From assembly GCA_021604145.1 (NCBI GenBank), contig BQIX01000001.1, forward strand, positions 296,343-360,342: DNA of 64,000 nucleotides, written 5' to 3'. The translations under genes were made by a program, and so were the position numbers. Origin of the DNA: Nitrospirales bacterium (GTDB lineage: Bacteria > Nitrospirota > Nitrospiria > Nitrospirales > UBA8639). Under the pieces are notes generated by a model. The model worked only from the letters and a program-made list of their open reading frames with translations. It was not told the origin of the DNA and searched no databases. Of this stretch, positions 1-9,759 are shown in pieces (the first letter of the stretch is position 1; every line of letters begins with the position of its first letter).

Positions 1-273
1 GCAGCAGCGATCCGCCGTCAGGCCCCAGTATTAGTTGAGAATCTCTTGAGTGTCATTAAGCGGAAGGAGCCTCACGTCCATTACGACGGGTACACGTCGT
101 GTCCAATTGTCACTGACTATGGAAAGCTCATCTTAGCCGAGTTTGCTTACGACAAGAATCCCTGCGAGACTTTTCCGTTCGATCAGTCAAAAGAGCGGCT
201 GAGCATGTACCTGCTCAAGAAACATGTGCTACCGCCGTTATATTGGCATGGCATGCTCAAGGGCCGTGTCTGA
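1..273 (+). CDS. Sulfide:quinone oxidoreductase-like FAD-dependent oxidoreductase, C-terminal part (5' truncated by window)
   Basis: Frame is open from base 1; C-terminus ...[25 protein letters not shown]...[33 protein letters not shown] is typical of SQR family C-termini. Confidence 0.8.
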   Translation, partial: AAAIRRQAPVLVENLLSVIKRKEPHVHYDGYTSCPIVTDYGKLILAEFAYDKNPCETFPFDQSKERLSMYLLKKHVLPPLYWHGMLKGRV

Positions 274-307
274 GTTTACACACCGAGATGAAAAATCGAG
301 GTGACTG

Positions 308-1057
308 TTGTTTCTGGCTTTCACAGGAGCCCTAGCTATTGGTCTGAGCCTTGGACTGATGGGGTCGGGTGGGTCGATTTTGACTGTCCCCATCCTGGTC
401 TATCTCGTAGGCCAAGATGAGAAGATTGCGATAGCCGGCTCTCTTTTTATCGTTGGCTGTATCGCCGCGGTTGGTGGGCTCCAGAGCGCCGTTCAGAAGA
501 ATGTCCACTGGCACAGTGTCCTCTGGTTTGGGCTACCCGGAATGGTTGGTGCGTGGCTGGGAGCACAGCTATCCATCTTTGTCTCGGGTAGAGTGCAGCT
601 CTTATTGTTCGTGTTTGTGATGCTAGCGGCGGGTGTGTTCATGCTGAGGCCCACTCAGTTCAAGCCTGACACACATCAGCGTACCGTCTGGAAAGTTGCG
701 CTGGACGGTCTCCTTGTGGGCATGTTGACGGGGCTTGTTGGTGTTGGTGGCGGATTTCTGATTGTGCCGGCCCTGGTCCTTCTTGGTGGGTTGCCCATGC
801 ACCTTGCAATTGGCAGCAGCTTGATCATCATCGCGCTCAAGTCATTCAGCGGGTTTGCCAAATATCTCGAGGTGCTGAGTCATCACGAGCAAACGCTGGA
901 CTGGACGATCTTAGGAACGTTCGTCGGCCTCGGCATAGTCGGCACGGTGTTCGGTGGTGTGATCGCCAGCCGCTTGCCCCAGAATTTCTTACAGAAAATG
1001 TTTGCGGGGCTCCTGTTTCTCATGAGCGCAGCGATGCTCGGGGCCATGGTGCTGTAG
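308..1057 (+). CDS. TauE/SafE family sulfite exporter-like membrane protein
   Basis: Duplicated GLxxGxxxGLxGxGGG membrane motifs (GLSLGLMGSGGSILTVPIL; GLLVGMLTGLVGVGGGFLIVPALVLLGGLPMHLAIGSSL); directly downstream of SQR. Confidence 0.85.
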   Translation: MFLAFTGALAIGLSLGLMGSGGSILTVPILVYLVGQDEKIAIAGSLFIVGCIAAVGGLQSAVQKNVHWHSVLWFGLPGMVGAWLGAQLSIFVSGRVQLLLFVFVMLAAGVFMLRPTQFKPDTHQRTVWKVALDGLLVGMLTGLVGVGGGFLIVPALVLLGGLPMHLAIGSSLIIIALKSFSGFAKYLEVLSHHEQTLDWTILGTFVGLGIVGTVFGGVIASRLPQNFLQKMFAGLLFLMSAAMLGAMVL

Positions 1058-1403
1058 ATGAATCTAAACGACAAGAGTCTTAGTCTGTATATGAGCGTGT
1101 TATTCTGTTGATCAAGACATAACATGTGTGTGTGGGAGCGTACGTGGAAAACGCTATACTGTACAGTCGACGGCAATTTGGATTGACTGTTCTCAGACCA
1201 TTGGAGAATTGATGGTTTTCGAAGTTTAATCGGAAAGGATGGAGGTAAAGATGAGAACGATTCTTCAACCCCGTAATCATATGTTTTGGGTGTTGAGTGA
1301 AAACGGAGATTGAGCTAAGGAATTGTCAAAAACAGAATGGGCGTGTCCCTCCTTGATGGGCGCAGAGGCTTCCAGCAATGTGTTCGGCCTGTGATTCGAA
1401 TTG

Positions 1404-1835
1404 TTAGCATTTCCATTCCAATCCTAATCCAAGTTTGACCCAAGCCTGGAGCAGGTCATGTCTTGTAATACATCCAATCGTCACACCGCCCTTTTCAACC
1501 GGAAGGTTCAAGAATCGACTTTTCTCCATAATTTTCACGGCTTCACCGATGGTCGTGTAGGCTGTCACGGGTACACGGTCTTTGACCATCAGATCTGCAG
1601 CGGTAACCCGATTGAGGTCCTTCCCGTCTGCGAGGGCTTGCAGTATATTAAATTCACTGATAAACCCAACAAATTTTCCCTTCTGATCCACGACTGGCGC
1701 TCCAGGCGCGTGGTTCGAGAGTAATAACACGGCGATGGCCAAACCGTTTTGCTCATGTTGAAAACGCAGCCTATTGCTTCCGACGATTCCTTCTATGGTT
1801 GAGTTTTCAGCTGCAGAAATTTTTTCTGAATCCAT
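1404..1835 (-). CDS. CBS-domain protein
   Basis: Two CBS repeats (APGAPVVDQKGKFVGFISEFNIL; VTAYTTIGEAVKIMEKSRFLNLPVEKGGVTIGCITRHDLL); close paralog of 8695..9108. Confidence 0.85.
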   Translation of the reverse strand: MDSEKISAAENSTIEGIVGSNRLRFQHEQNGLAIAVLLLSNHAPGAPVVDQKGKFVGFISEFNILQALADGKDLNRVTAADLMVKDRVPVTAYTTIGEAVKIMEKSRFLNLPVEKGGVTIGCITRHDLLQAWVKLGLGLEWKC

Positions 1836-2020
1836 CGGACACTCCTTATGTATTGTTCGTTCTGTTTACGTCACCTACTAAATGCCATGGCATGACTGTG
1901 AATTTTCCAGACGTCGAAATATACCATGAAATTTTCACACATGCTTCCCCTTCCTCGGCTAACTACGGAAGACAGAACAGCCAGTCACAGGTGAGCCGAA
2001 TCGTTTTTTTTAATGTTAGT

Positions 2021-2061
2021 CGTCTCCATTCTTTACATCAACCATGAAAAGAATGGAGACG
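2021..2061. repeat. Perfect 14-bp inverted repeat CGTCTCCATTCTTT / AAAGAATGGAGACG with 13-nt loop
   Basis: Direct reading of both arms (2021-2034 and 2048-2061). Confidence 0.9.
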
Positions 2062-2075
2062 AAGAGCCCTTCAGA

Positions 2076-2687
2076 TTATTTTAAGTCTTGTATGCCCACT
2101 TGGCTCATGGCATACGTGAGCGTCCCAGTCACTGGCGAGCCGGTGTCGTTCTTTCCATGAGCTGCCACGAGCATGGCCGCGACCGTTCCTGCATGGGTGT
2201 GAGTCTGTCTGATGCCAGCGCCGGCGACCGATTCATTGGCTTGTTCAATGGCCTGCAGGGTATGCTTTAAGGCAAAGTCAATAGCTTGCTGAACTTTTCT
2301 AGGAGCTTGATTATCTTGCAAGACAATTTCAGCCTGCTCTAAATAAGGAATTAGACCAGTGCCGTCTCCAGGATTTCCCACCTTTTCTTGGAAAGGGTCT
2401 CGAAATCCCTCGAAATACGCCGGACTTTTTGAGCCCCCTAAAATGTTCACTGCGCGTTGCATATGCGTCCGAACCCAGGCACTGCCTTTTCGATGAGGTC
2501 CCAGTGCCTCCTCTGCTTCGGTGAGAGCAAGCTCCATTTGAGTATGCGCCTTTTCGATTAACGGCTTCACCTTGGCTTTCCAGTCGTCCGTTGCCAAAGA
2601 TGGCCCTGCCAGACTCAATGTGAATGCGACGACCATCATACCGATGCCCCATTTTGAACCCGTCCGTTCTTTGCCTGCGTGAGCCAT
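2076..2687 (-). CDS. Exported hypothetical protein
   Basis: ATG at 2687 preceded by AAGGAGAG; N-terminal signal-like segment MAHAGKERTGSKWGIGMMVVAFTLSLAGPSLA. Confidence 0.7.
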   Translation of the reverse strand: MAHAGKERTGSKWGIGMMVVAFTLSLAGPSLATDDWKAKVKPLIEKAHTQMELALTEAEEALGPHRKGSAWVRTHMQRAVNILGGSKSPAYFEGFRDPFQEKVGNPGDGTGLIPYLEQAEIVLQDNQAPRKVQQAIDFALKHTLQAIEQANESVAGAGIRQTHTHAGTVAAMLVAAHGKNDTGSPVTGTLTYAMSQVGIQDLK

Positions 2688-2727
2688 GTCACTCTCCTTG
2701 TTGTGGTAAATGAATACTGTTAATGAA

Positions 2728-2745
2728 TGTTCAAACATTTGAACA
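2728..2745. promoter_or_regulatory. Inverted repeat TGTTCAAA-CA-TTTGAACA, possible operator
   Basis: Perfect 8-2-8 palindrome about 40 bp upstream of the 2687 start codon. Confidence 0.45.
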
Positions 2746-2771
2746 GTGAACACGTTATTTTCGTCATTCTC

Positions 2772-3296
2772 TTATTGAGCAAGGTGCCTCAGATAATGAA
2801 TGAGCTGCCAGATTTGCTTATCCGGCATCCCCGGAAAGGCCATCATGCCTGTACCGGGTGAGCCATTCTTGATAATCCAGAACATCTGTCCATCAGAAAT
2901 ATCCTTCATGGTCTTTCCGCAAGTAAAGTTCCGAGGGTGTGGATTCAACGCCGCGCCCATGGGCCCTTGACCATCACCTTTTTCACCATGACATTGTTTG
3001 CAGGCCAACGGTTTCGCTGTTTCCTGATATAAGGTTTCCCCAGCTTTAATGGTCTCCGCTGAAGCAGGGATGGGGGTTGTCATCGTGAGAAATGTTTCTG
3101 GAGCCCGTTTGGTATTTCGTGGTTGTGGGCAGACCCCCTGATCCATGGCCAAGCTCACAGTGGACCAGCTGAACAAAAGCAACGTACATATCAATACGAA
3201 GAGCATGTTCTGTCTGTGTCGCTTTGCGAGACTGTGTGATCGGCCCATCATGAATCCTTTGTTAGTTGAGATGATGCTTTTCACCAACTCATGCAA
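2772..3296 (-). CDS. c-type cytochrome (monoheme)
   Basis: Signal-like N-terminus, CKQCHG heme motif, later PGTGMMAFPGM methionine region. Confidence 0.85.
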   Translation of the reverse strand: MHELVKSIISTNKGFMMGRSHSLAKRHRQNMLFVLICTLLLFSWSTVSLAMDQGVCPQPRNTKRAPETFLTMTTPIPASAETIKAGETLYQETAKPLACKQCHGEKGDGQGPMGAALNPHPRNFTCGKTMKDISDGQMFWIIKNGSPGTGMMAFPGMPDKQIWQLIHYLRHLAQ

Positions 3297-3334
3297 TGAA
3301 TAAAAACTCCCACTATGAGTAGTGATGAAATGTC

Positions 3335-3781
3335 TTACAAGCGACTGTTCTCTCGTTGTTCTAATCCCTTTGCAACTGCGGTTAGCAGTTTTTCCTTTTC
3401 TACAGGTTTGGCAAGATAATCCACTATTCCTTGTTTCATTAAATTCGTCGCAGTCTCTATGTCCGGATGCCCGGTGAGTACAACTATAGGTTTACGAGGA
3501 AATTCTTTTTGGAAAAACTGAATGGCATCCAGTCCGTTAAGCTTAGGCATGCGAATGTCGGTGATAATGAGATCAAGAACCAACGGGTTTTCGCCACTCT
3601 TGACTTGTTGAATAGCTTTTTCACCATCTTCTGCTTCGATCACCGTATATCCGGATTTTTCTAGGATCATACGCACGACCGTCCGCACATCTGGTTCATC
3701 ATCAACGATGAGCACGAGACCTTCAGACACTTTCCCACTAAACATTCCCGCAGATTTTGGTGGTGCAGAAACTTCTAACAT
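3335..3781 (-). CDS. Response regulator receiver-domain protein
   Basis: VLIVDDEPDVRTVVRMILE...DLIITDIRMPKLNGLD...VVLTGHPD...VDYLAKPVEKEKLL. Confidence 0.9.
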   Translation of the reverse strand: MLEVSAPPKSAGMFSGKVSEGLVLIVDDEPDVRTVVRMILEKSGYTVIEAEDGEKAIQQVKSGENPLVLDLIITDIRMPKLNGLDAIQFFQKEFPRKPIVVLTGHPDIETATNLMKQGIVDYLAKPVEKEKLLTAVAKGLEQRENSRL

Positions 3782-3835
3782 ATTGTCCCCCTGTGAAAAT
3801 TAAATGGTGGTAAACATATCATGTCTGGCAATTAC

Positions 3836-3849
3836 GCAATCACTATGCC
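3836..3849 (-). promoter_or_regulatory. Putative sigma-54 (-24/-12) promoter, minus strand TGGCATAGTGATTGC
   Basis: GGCA-N6-TTGC with GG and GC 12 bp apart; about 55 nt upstream of the response-regulator start. Confidence 0.6.
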
Positions 3850-4110
3850 ACTACGTTTAAGAGATCATGGGGATGATGTTTTCATAGATATCAACATTGT
3901 AGACAGCCATGCTCATAACAAGAGCAAGAAACGATGTTAAACTGTTAGCTTGGAATGTAAAGTGTTTACTTAACAGATATTCTCCCTCCTGGTGCTTGGC
4001 CGCCCCTTGCCTCTTTCTTTCACCCTGCCGCCCGGCACTAGGGGTTCTCAGTAGGGCTAAAAGCCATCCTATCAAAAACGTGTGAATCTCCCTTCTTGCG
4101 TATCGACCCG

Positions 4111-4656
4111 TTAGCGTTGATAGGTTCGATGACATACCACACATGCACGCAATGTTCGCTCCAAGTGCGGGAGAATTTCTTTCAGATCGTGTGAAGGCAT
4201 GGCTTGTGCTAGTTCTTCAGCTGCTTCATGATGAGCCATCGCCAGGTCATGGTACGCCAGAGGAAAATTTTCAGGCTGTTGCCGACGCATGGCTTCACGA
4301 TGTTTGGCGAAGCCTAGTTGGTTCCTTGTGATATCTTCTGCCTTGGAGAAATTACTCTGTGCCAACGCGCTCACAATTTCATGGATGGATTCTAAATGTT
4401 CAAGCATGACGGCCCGATGTGCCTTTTCAGCTGACGGGCTAAGATTGAATGCTGATCGATTATTTTGCAGGGATTCCCCAACGCTGGCATGTCCGTTACT
4501 CATGTGGGTGCCATCATGTGTTCCTGGTTGATGGGAACAACCAAGCATGACTATGCACCAGACGAGGAACGAACCTGACAGTCTCGTGAAGACTGTATAC
4601 TTATTTGTTTTTCGTTTGAGAAGTGAGGACATCATATGGTTGTTCAAGATCTTCAT
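4111..4656 (-). CDS. Cytochrome c'-like lipoprotein
   Basis: Lipobox-like VMLGCSH, helical body, C-terminal RACVVCHRTYQR heme motif as in cytochromes c'. Confidence 0.65.
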   Translation of the reverse strand: MKILNNHMMSSLLKRKTNKYTVFTRLSGSFLVWCIVMLGCSHQPGTHDGTHMSNGHASVGESLQNNRSAFNLSPSAEKAHRAVMLEHLESIHEIVSALAQSNFSKAEDITRNQLGFAKHREAMRRQQPENFPLAYHDLAMAHHEAAEELAQAMPSHDLKEILPHLERTLRACVVCHRTYQR

Positions 4657-4782
4657 TATTCATTCCAATCAGGTACAGATACATAAAGAAACCAGTGATG
4701 ACTTCTGTCCTCATCTGTCTCATACAATAGTTTTCGACAGATACTCGACAATGCCTAGAAGATGAAAGTTGAGTTTTAGAAA

Positions 4783-5247
4783 TTAATAATCGATAACCGT
4801 GGTTCCTCCCGCAAAAATTTTTGACATCTTTTCGGGATGGGAAAACTCTGCTCCAGGAAGAAGGTCGGACTCCTTCACACCCATCTTTTGTAAACAAGGG
4901 CGGCACACAATCACTCGACCGGCCGTGTCGATAAATTCTCGAACTTTAGCATTGGCTTCTTGCAAGTCAGCAGGTGGATTCTCCACACCAACCTTGACTC
5001 CCTTGACATCTAAGAAGACCAGGACGTTTTGGGTGTTTTTGCGAAGCTGCGAGGCTAACGACATCGCCATGCCTGCGGCGTCCGGATCTACTCTTGAGGG
5101 ATGAACGACGGTCATTTTCTCCTTCTTCATTTTCATGTGCTTCATATATTTCATTTCGCCTTCATCTGCCAAGGCCGACGAAAAACCCCCAGAGTAGTTA
5201 CCCAGAATGATGATCAGTAGAATAAAGTAATTTAGTTTACGCATCAT
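4783..5247 (-). CDS. DsrE-family protein with signal peptide
   Basis: DPDAAGMAMSLASQLRKNTQNVLVFLDVKGVKVG...VIVCRPCLQKMGV...LLPGAEF pattern; likely start MMRKLNYF. Confidence 0.65.
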   Translation of the reverse strand: MMRKLNYFILLIIILGNYSGGFSSALADEGEMKYMKHMKMKKEKMTVVHPSRVDPDAAGMAMSLASQLRKNTQNVLVFLDVKGVKVGVENPPADLQEANAKVREFIDTAGRVIVCRPCLQKMGVKESDLLPGAEFSHPEKMSKIFAGGTTVIDY

Positions 5248-5320
5248 GTCAGAATCTCCCTTTTGAAATCGTGTCACTGTCAATGGCTCTGAGTTGAACA
5301 CCAAGACTATGGACAATGTA

Positions 5321-5524
5321 TTAGGCCACTGTTAATTGACTGATTGGGCTCGGAGGCTCAGCACGTTGGCTTTTGACTCGATTCTGGAGAATTTTTGAAT
5401 TGATACTTTCCCCACAATTCACACAACGCCAAGTGCTTATCCATACCCCCGCGTCGTCTCCGCGCATATCCAAACAGACGTCAACAACCATCAACCCACC
5501 ACACCGCTCACAACACATCTTCAA
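5321..5524 (-). CDS. Small CxxC zinc-ribbon-like protein
   Basis: CCERCGGLM...WRCVNCGE paired CxxC motifs. Confidence 0.6.
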   Translation of the reverse strand: MKMCCERCGGLMVVDVCLDMRGDDAGVWISTWRCVNCGESINSKILQNRVKSQRAEPPSPISQLTVA

Positions 5525-5734
5525 ACTCCTTTCTTCGCATGCATGAGAGAACCCCTAAGCCGACAAATTGATTTTGAAGGTTCAAAAAGTTATACCGCCT
5601 ACTCGTAGGCTGAATATCAAATTGTATGCCATACCAAAAACAACGGAGTTTCAACTGCAAAAAGATGTAATTTCAATCCAACTCCATAAGGAATTCATAT
5701 AGAAAGGAACCCATCATCTTGCTTTCTTGGAATT

Positions 5735-5878
5735 ATGCAGCTTTACATGAATCGATTCGCCGTGCTCACCATCGAACAATTTTTATCACCTGAACAGGAT
5801 CTGCTGACGTTTGCCACAGTTTTCGACTGGCGTGTGATGCAAAATTCCGCATCATTATCGTTTGAGGTGCAGACTTGA
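5735..5878 (+). other. Possible 47-aa small ORF with a decayed relative near 45295
   Basis: Open frame MQLYMNRFAVLTIEQFLSPEQDLLTFATVFDWRVMQNSASLSFEVQT; nucleotide similarity to 45295-45330. Confidence 0.25.
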
Positions 5879-5959
5879 TCGTGAATATCGTTAAAAATAG
5901 CAAATTACAGTCAGGTTCAAAGACGAACATATGTCGGAGGAAAGACCAATTCGTTGTCT

Positions 5960-5973
5960 GGCGCCACTCTTGC
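5960..5973 (+). promoter_or_regulatory. Weaker -24/-12-like site (TGGCGCCACTCTTGC) upstream of sodC
   Basis: GGCG-N6-TTGC with correct 12-bp GG/GC spacing; near-identical context TTGTCTGGCGYCASTYTTGCTT at 45461. Confidence 0.4.
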
Positions 5974-6090
5974 TTTTCTACACAAGAAATGGAAGTAAGT
6001 GGAAACCGTTTCCACGAAAAATGTAGACAAATCATTCCCTGATTATAAGAATGAGGGGAAAAACGTACTCATAGCTAAAAGGAGGTTGCG

Positions 6091-6684
6091 ATGGCACAAT
6101 TGCTGTCAATCAAGGGAATGCTGTTCTTCTCAGTCATTCTAGGCACAGGAGTCAGTTTGGGATGTGCTCATCACGGGCATGGCCCGTATTCAAAAGTCGC
6201 CAAAGCCACGATTAAGGGTTGTACTGATTCAAACATTACTGGAACTGCCACCCTAAAAGAACGCGAGTCGTCAGAGGGGTTGAAGCTTGTCGATATTCGG
6301 ATGGAAGTGAAGGGGCTCAAGGACGGAAAACATGCTGTCCATATTCATGAAGTTGCCAACTGCGTGCCATGCGGTGAGGCCAAAGGGCATCACGATCCTG
6401 GACCAAACTCCAATTCTGACCCTGATGCTCCTTTATTTAATCATCCCTATCATATGGGAGACTTAGTCAACATCGAAGTGAAGGACGGAGTGGGTAAAGT
6501 CCACATGGCTACCAGTCGCGTGACACTCTCAAGTGGTCGGTTGAGTGTGTTTGATGAAAATGGCAGTGCCTTCATTATTCATACAAACCCGGATTTGTAC
6601 TGTGATCAAGAGGATGAACTGAACAAAGGATGTGCCGGTGGGCCACGAGATGCGTGTGGAATCATCGAGTCGATAGAAAGTTAA
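6091..6684 (+). CDS. sodC: Cu/Zn superoxide dismutase family protein
   Basis: KHAVHIHEVANC...HHDPGPN...HPYHMGDLVNI...GSAFIIHTNPD...CGII arrangement. Confidence 0.75.
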   Translation: MAQLLSIKGMLFFSVILGTGVSLGCAHHGHGPYSKVAKATIKGCTDSNITGTATLKERESSEGLKLVDIRMEVKGLKDGKHAVHIHEVANCVPCGEAKGHHDPGPNSNSDPDAPLFNHPYHMGDLVNIEVKDGVGKVHMATSRVTLSSGRLSVFDENGSAFIIHTNPDLYCDQEDELNKGCAGGPRDACGIIESIES

Positions 6685-7067
6685 GAGAGTTTCTGGCTGA
6701 CAATTTTGCCAAACGAAATTTTCCGTTCGATTTGTAATGTCAGTGTATCAAAGGGGGCTTCAGAAGCTTATCTTCTTCTCATCTCTCTTTGAGGGTGTGG
6801 AGAGGAATTCAAAAATGGGAAAGAACGAACGATTCAGGTCACAATAAAAGTTATGCGTCAGTGCTCGATAAGGTGTGGCATCTTCAGTATATATACTTGG
6901 CAAGTGAAGACCCTCACAATGAATGAGACGGAGTTCTGCTCTTTGAACCTCAATTAAAAATGAGGTATTGCGACAGCCACTAAGGAGGCGTGCCGAGTGT
7001 AGAGACAAAACATGCACAAAGAACTAAAAAAACATAAGAGTGGGGCTTGCGCTTGTTTTGATGGGAC

Positions 7068-7597
7068 GTGAGTATCGGTATTTCATTCGGAGTCAATGAA
7101 AATGCCTATAGGAGTTTTATTGCCGAAGGGGTGACCGCCAACCCCACCGTCCATGACGAAAACAGCCAGGACAAGATTTGGCGTTATGCTCAACGAGTTC
7201 ATTTTCATGCGACGGGTATTTCGGCATTCTCGCTAGGCTTGGTTATCCTTGTTATGTTTTCTGATCTGACATCGAGGTTAAAAAAACGCATCAGTGTTTC
7301 TCGGGTTCAGCAGCTTGTATCCGCTTTCATAGTTCACCATGTTTTTGTTAGCACCATCAATTGGTCGTGGACCATGAACATGTGGTCACAGAGATCTTTG
7401 CGTATGCCGGTGTAGGAGGCTTGTTGCTTGGCGGAGTTCTTCTCTGTGCGAATCTTTTTTGGGCTGTTTTGAGAAGAAACGACGACCTGACTACCGGCTT
7501 GAGGCGACACGAAACACCCCCAGCCCTGTGGGAGTCTCATTCATTCGCTGATTTTAAACCCAACATGTGTTCGAGCGAACCGTGTTGTAAGAGATAG
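7068..7597 (+). pseudogene. Probable frameshifted small membrane protein gene
   Basis: Membrane segment FHATGISAFSLGLVILVMFSDL in 7068..7415 continues as EIFAYAGVGGLLLGGVLLCANLFWAVLRRNDD in the overlapping +1 frame (7361..7597). Confidence 0.45.
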
Positions 7598-8221
7598 CTT
7601 GTTCACAACGAAGGTGTATGAACGTGGCACTCCACACGTACTTTCCAAGAAACTCTTTCGACTCGCTTTGCTTTTTGGGGTTGCTGGACAGCATGTCACG
7701 CAGGAGATCCTTCGACAATCATACTTCGCTACCACGTTGACCTTCCACGACCAAGATGCTGTACGCGATGAAATCTTTTCCCCATCACCTTTTGATGTCG
7801 AGCACTTGTAGAAATGCCCTGATCCTCGCTTTGAATGCTCCCTTTCCTCGGTCCTTATAAACGTTCGAATTCGTGAACAACTCAAAGTGTGTCACGCCAT
7901 TGTGGCAAGAACCCTTTCCAACTTCACTCCCCATCTGCCCCATTTTAAGTGACGACAATTTCCCTTCTGTCGATCAAATGACTGTGGCCAAATTCCTCAA
8001 ACAGTGTGTGTCTGGGTTCGCGCGGTTCAAAAAACCCTTGGAAATCAGTATTTCTCGAACTGGCACTGAACTTGATAGGACCATAACAAAGGGGAAGGAG
8101 CAGCAAAGAAAAGGACCGCTGTTGGTTTTGCTATTCAAATCCAAAATAGCTCAATAGTTGAGTCGTAGGATCAAACTCATAAATTTTCATTCTTCGGTGA
8201 AAAAGATTTAATGGAGGTCTC

Positions 8222-8521
8222 ATGATGCAAACGACTCGGCAGACTGTTGGCACTGAAGAACCGATTAACCCAGTTTCCACCTCTGAATCCGGAAAGAGCG
8301 TCCTGATCAAAAAGAGAGACTTCAAGTCCTCCAGGTTTGTACCCTCTGGCGACGACACCATCATCTCTGTTGATTCCTCTAATCACGGAGAATCGTCTTT
8401 TACGGAAAATCTCGATGCTCGGATTGCCAGGCGAGCGTATGAGCTCTACCAGCAGCGAGGGGGCTGTCATGGGGAAGATCAAGCAGACTGGTTTGAGGCG
8501 GAACGTCAGATACTGTCTTAA
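8222..8521 (+). CDS. DUF2934 domain protein
   Basis: C-terminal RIARRAYELYQQRGGCHGEDQADWFEAERQIL. Confidence 0.75.
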   Translation: MMQTTRQTVGTEEPINPVSTSESGKSVLIKKRDFKSSRFVPSGDDTIISVDSSNHGESSFTENLDARIARRAYELYQQRGGCHGEDQADWFEAERQILS

Positions 8522-8694
8522 CAATGAAAAGGCTTGTGTCGCTTCTTTTTGGAGACAGCAAAATGATGAAGGATAACGTTCGTAGAGCGGACGCAAGTCG
8601 GAATATTATGTAACGAGACAAGAAGGAGCTAGGAAATTGTAAGGAATCATCTGCTCACATCGAGAAATATGACTCACAAACACAGGAGGTCAGT

Positions 8695-9108
8695 ATGCCA
8701 GCGACTAATCAATTTGAGACCGTGGGACAGATTTCAGGCAGCAACACCATGCGCATTCAAAGAAAGTCTAATGGTCATTCCGTTGCCATTGCGCTGTTAT
8801 CCAGTCATACACCTGGCGCCCCAGTTGTAGATGACGCAGGCCGATTTGTCGGCTTCATCAGTGAATTTGATTTATTGAAAGCCCTAGAAGACGGAAAAGA
8901 CCTTGAAACGCTTTTGGCTGAAGATCTGATGAAAAAAGATCGAATAGCCATTTCCGCTTCCACTTCCTTACGAGAGGCTGCCCAACTCATGGAGAAGAAT
9001 CGCTTGCTCAATTTACCGGTAGAAGAAAATGGTGTAGTTTCTAAAACCATCACACGCCATGACCTACTTCGAACAATGTTAGGGATCGATGTTGGAATTG
9101 AGTTTTAA
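8695..9108 (+). CDS. CBS-domain protein (paralog of 1404..1835)
   Basis: Shares GSN[TR][ML]R, AVALLSSHTPGAPVVD, GFISEF, RHDLL with the minus-strand paralog. Confidence 0.85.
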   Translation: MPATNQFETVGQISGSNTMRIQRKSNGHSVAIALLSSHTPGAPVVDDAGRFVGFISEFDLLKALEDGKDLETLLAEDLMKKDRIAISASTSLREAAQLMEKNRLLNLPVEENGVVSKTITRHDLLRTMLGIDVGIEF

Positions 9109-9174
9109 GACAAAGAAGCAGAAAGTTTTTCGTTCTCGGAAGCTCGTGTTGGTCTATTATTCAAGGAGGTTGCT

Positions 9175-9693
9175 ATGTATGCATGTATTCGAAGTATTGG
9201 ACTCATCGGTGCCGTGTGCATTTTTACGATAGGATGTCTCTCGACCCAGGCCATGAGTGCAGGTGGAGGGCCGGCGGATGGCTATGATCTTCATGTGCAG
9301 GCCCCTCATCTCATGGCTAATGGAGAGATTGGTGGTCCGTTCCACCATTACTGTAAAGGAATTTCAGACACGATTTTTCAGTGCCTCTTGTTTGAAACCA
9401 CTGCGGCCAATGCGCCGTTGGTTGCCATAGAATATTTTGTGGCAAAGGATGTTGCACGGAAACTTCCCTTGATTCAATGGCATCGGCATTTCCATGATCA
9501 TCAACAAGAGATTGACACTGGGAGGCTTTTCATTCTTGATGTCGACGATGAGAACAAGAAAAAAGAAATCGCTGAGGCTGCTGGTAAGACCGATGGCGTG
9601 ATCTATCATTTATGGCAAAAGGGGAAAGAGTTTCCAGATGGGACTGTGACCTTTCCACAATCAATTGGTCATATTTTTAGTCAACCGAAGTAA
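9175..9693 (+). CDS. DUF1264 / OBAP-like exported protein
   Basis: HHYCKGISDTIFQCLLFE...GVEYF-type IEYFVAKDVARKLP...WHRHFHDHQQEIDTGRL...YHLWQKG. Confidence 0.65.
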   Translation: MYACIRSIGLIGAVCIFTIGCLSTQAMSAGGGPADGYDLHVQAPHLMANGEIGGPFHHYCKGISDTIFQCLLFETTAANAPLVAIEYFVAKDVARKLPLIQWHRHFHDHQQEIDTGRLFILDVDDENKKKEIAEAAGKTDGVIYHLWQKGKEFPDGTVTFPQSIGHIFSQPK

Positions 9694-9759
9694 GCGACAT
9701 CGTTGCGATGAGAAATTTATCAAGGGGCATCTATTTGTTCACCACGACGAATACCAAAT

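Noticed and set aside
3857-4144. 95-aa minus-strand ORF
   Set aside because: Overlaps the cytochrome c' stop region, no domain-like features, and the candidate promoter region of the response regulator lies beside it.
7541-7885. 114-aa minus-strand ORF and nearby small ORFs (7599-8157)
   Set aside because: No recognisable domain, several mutually overlapping frames; likely non-coding or decayed DNA.
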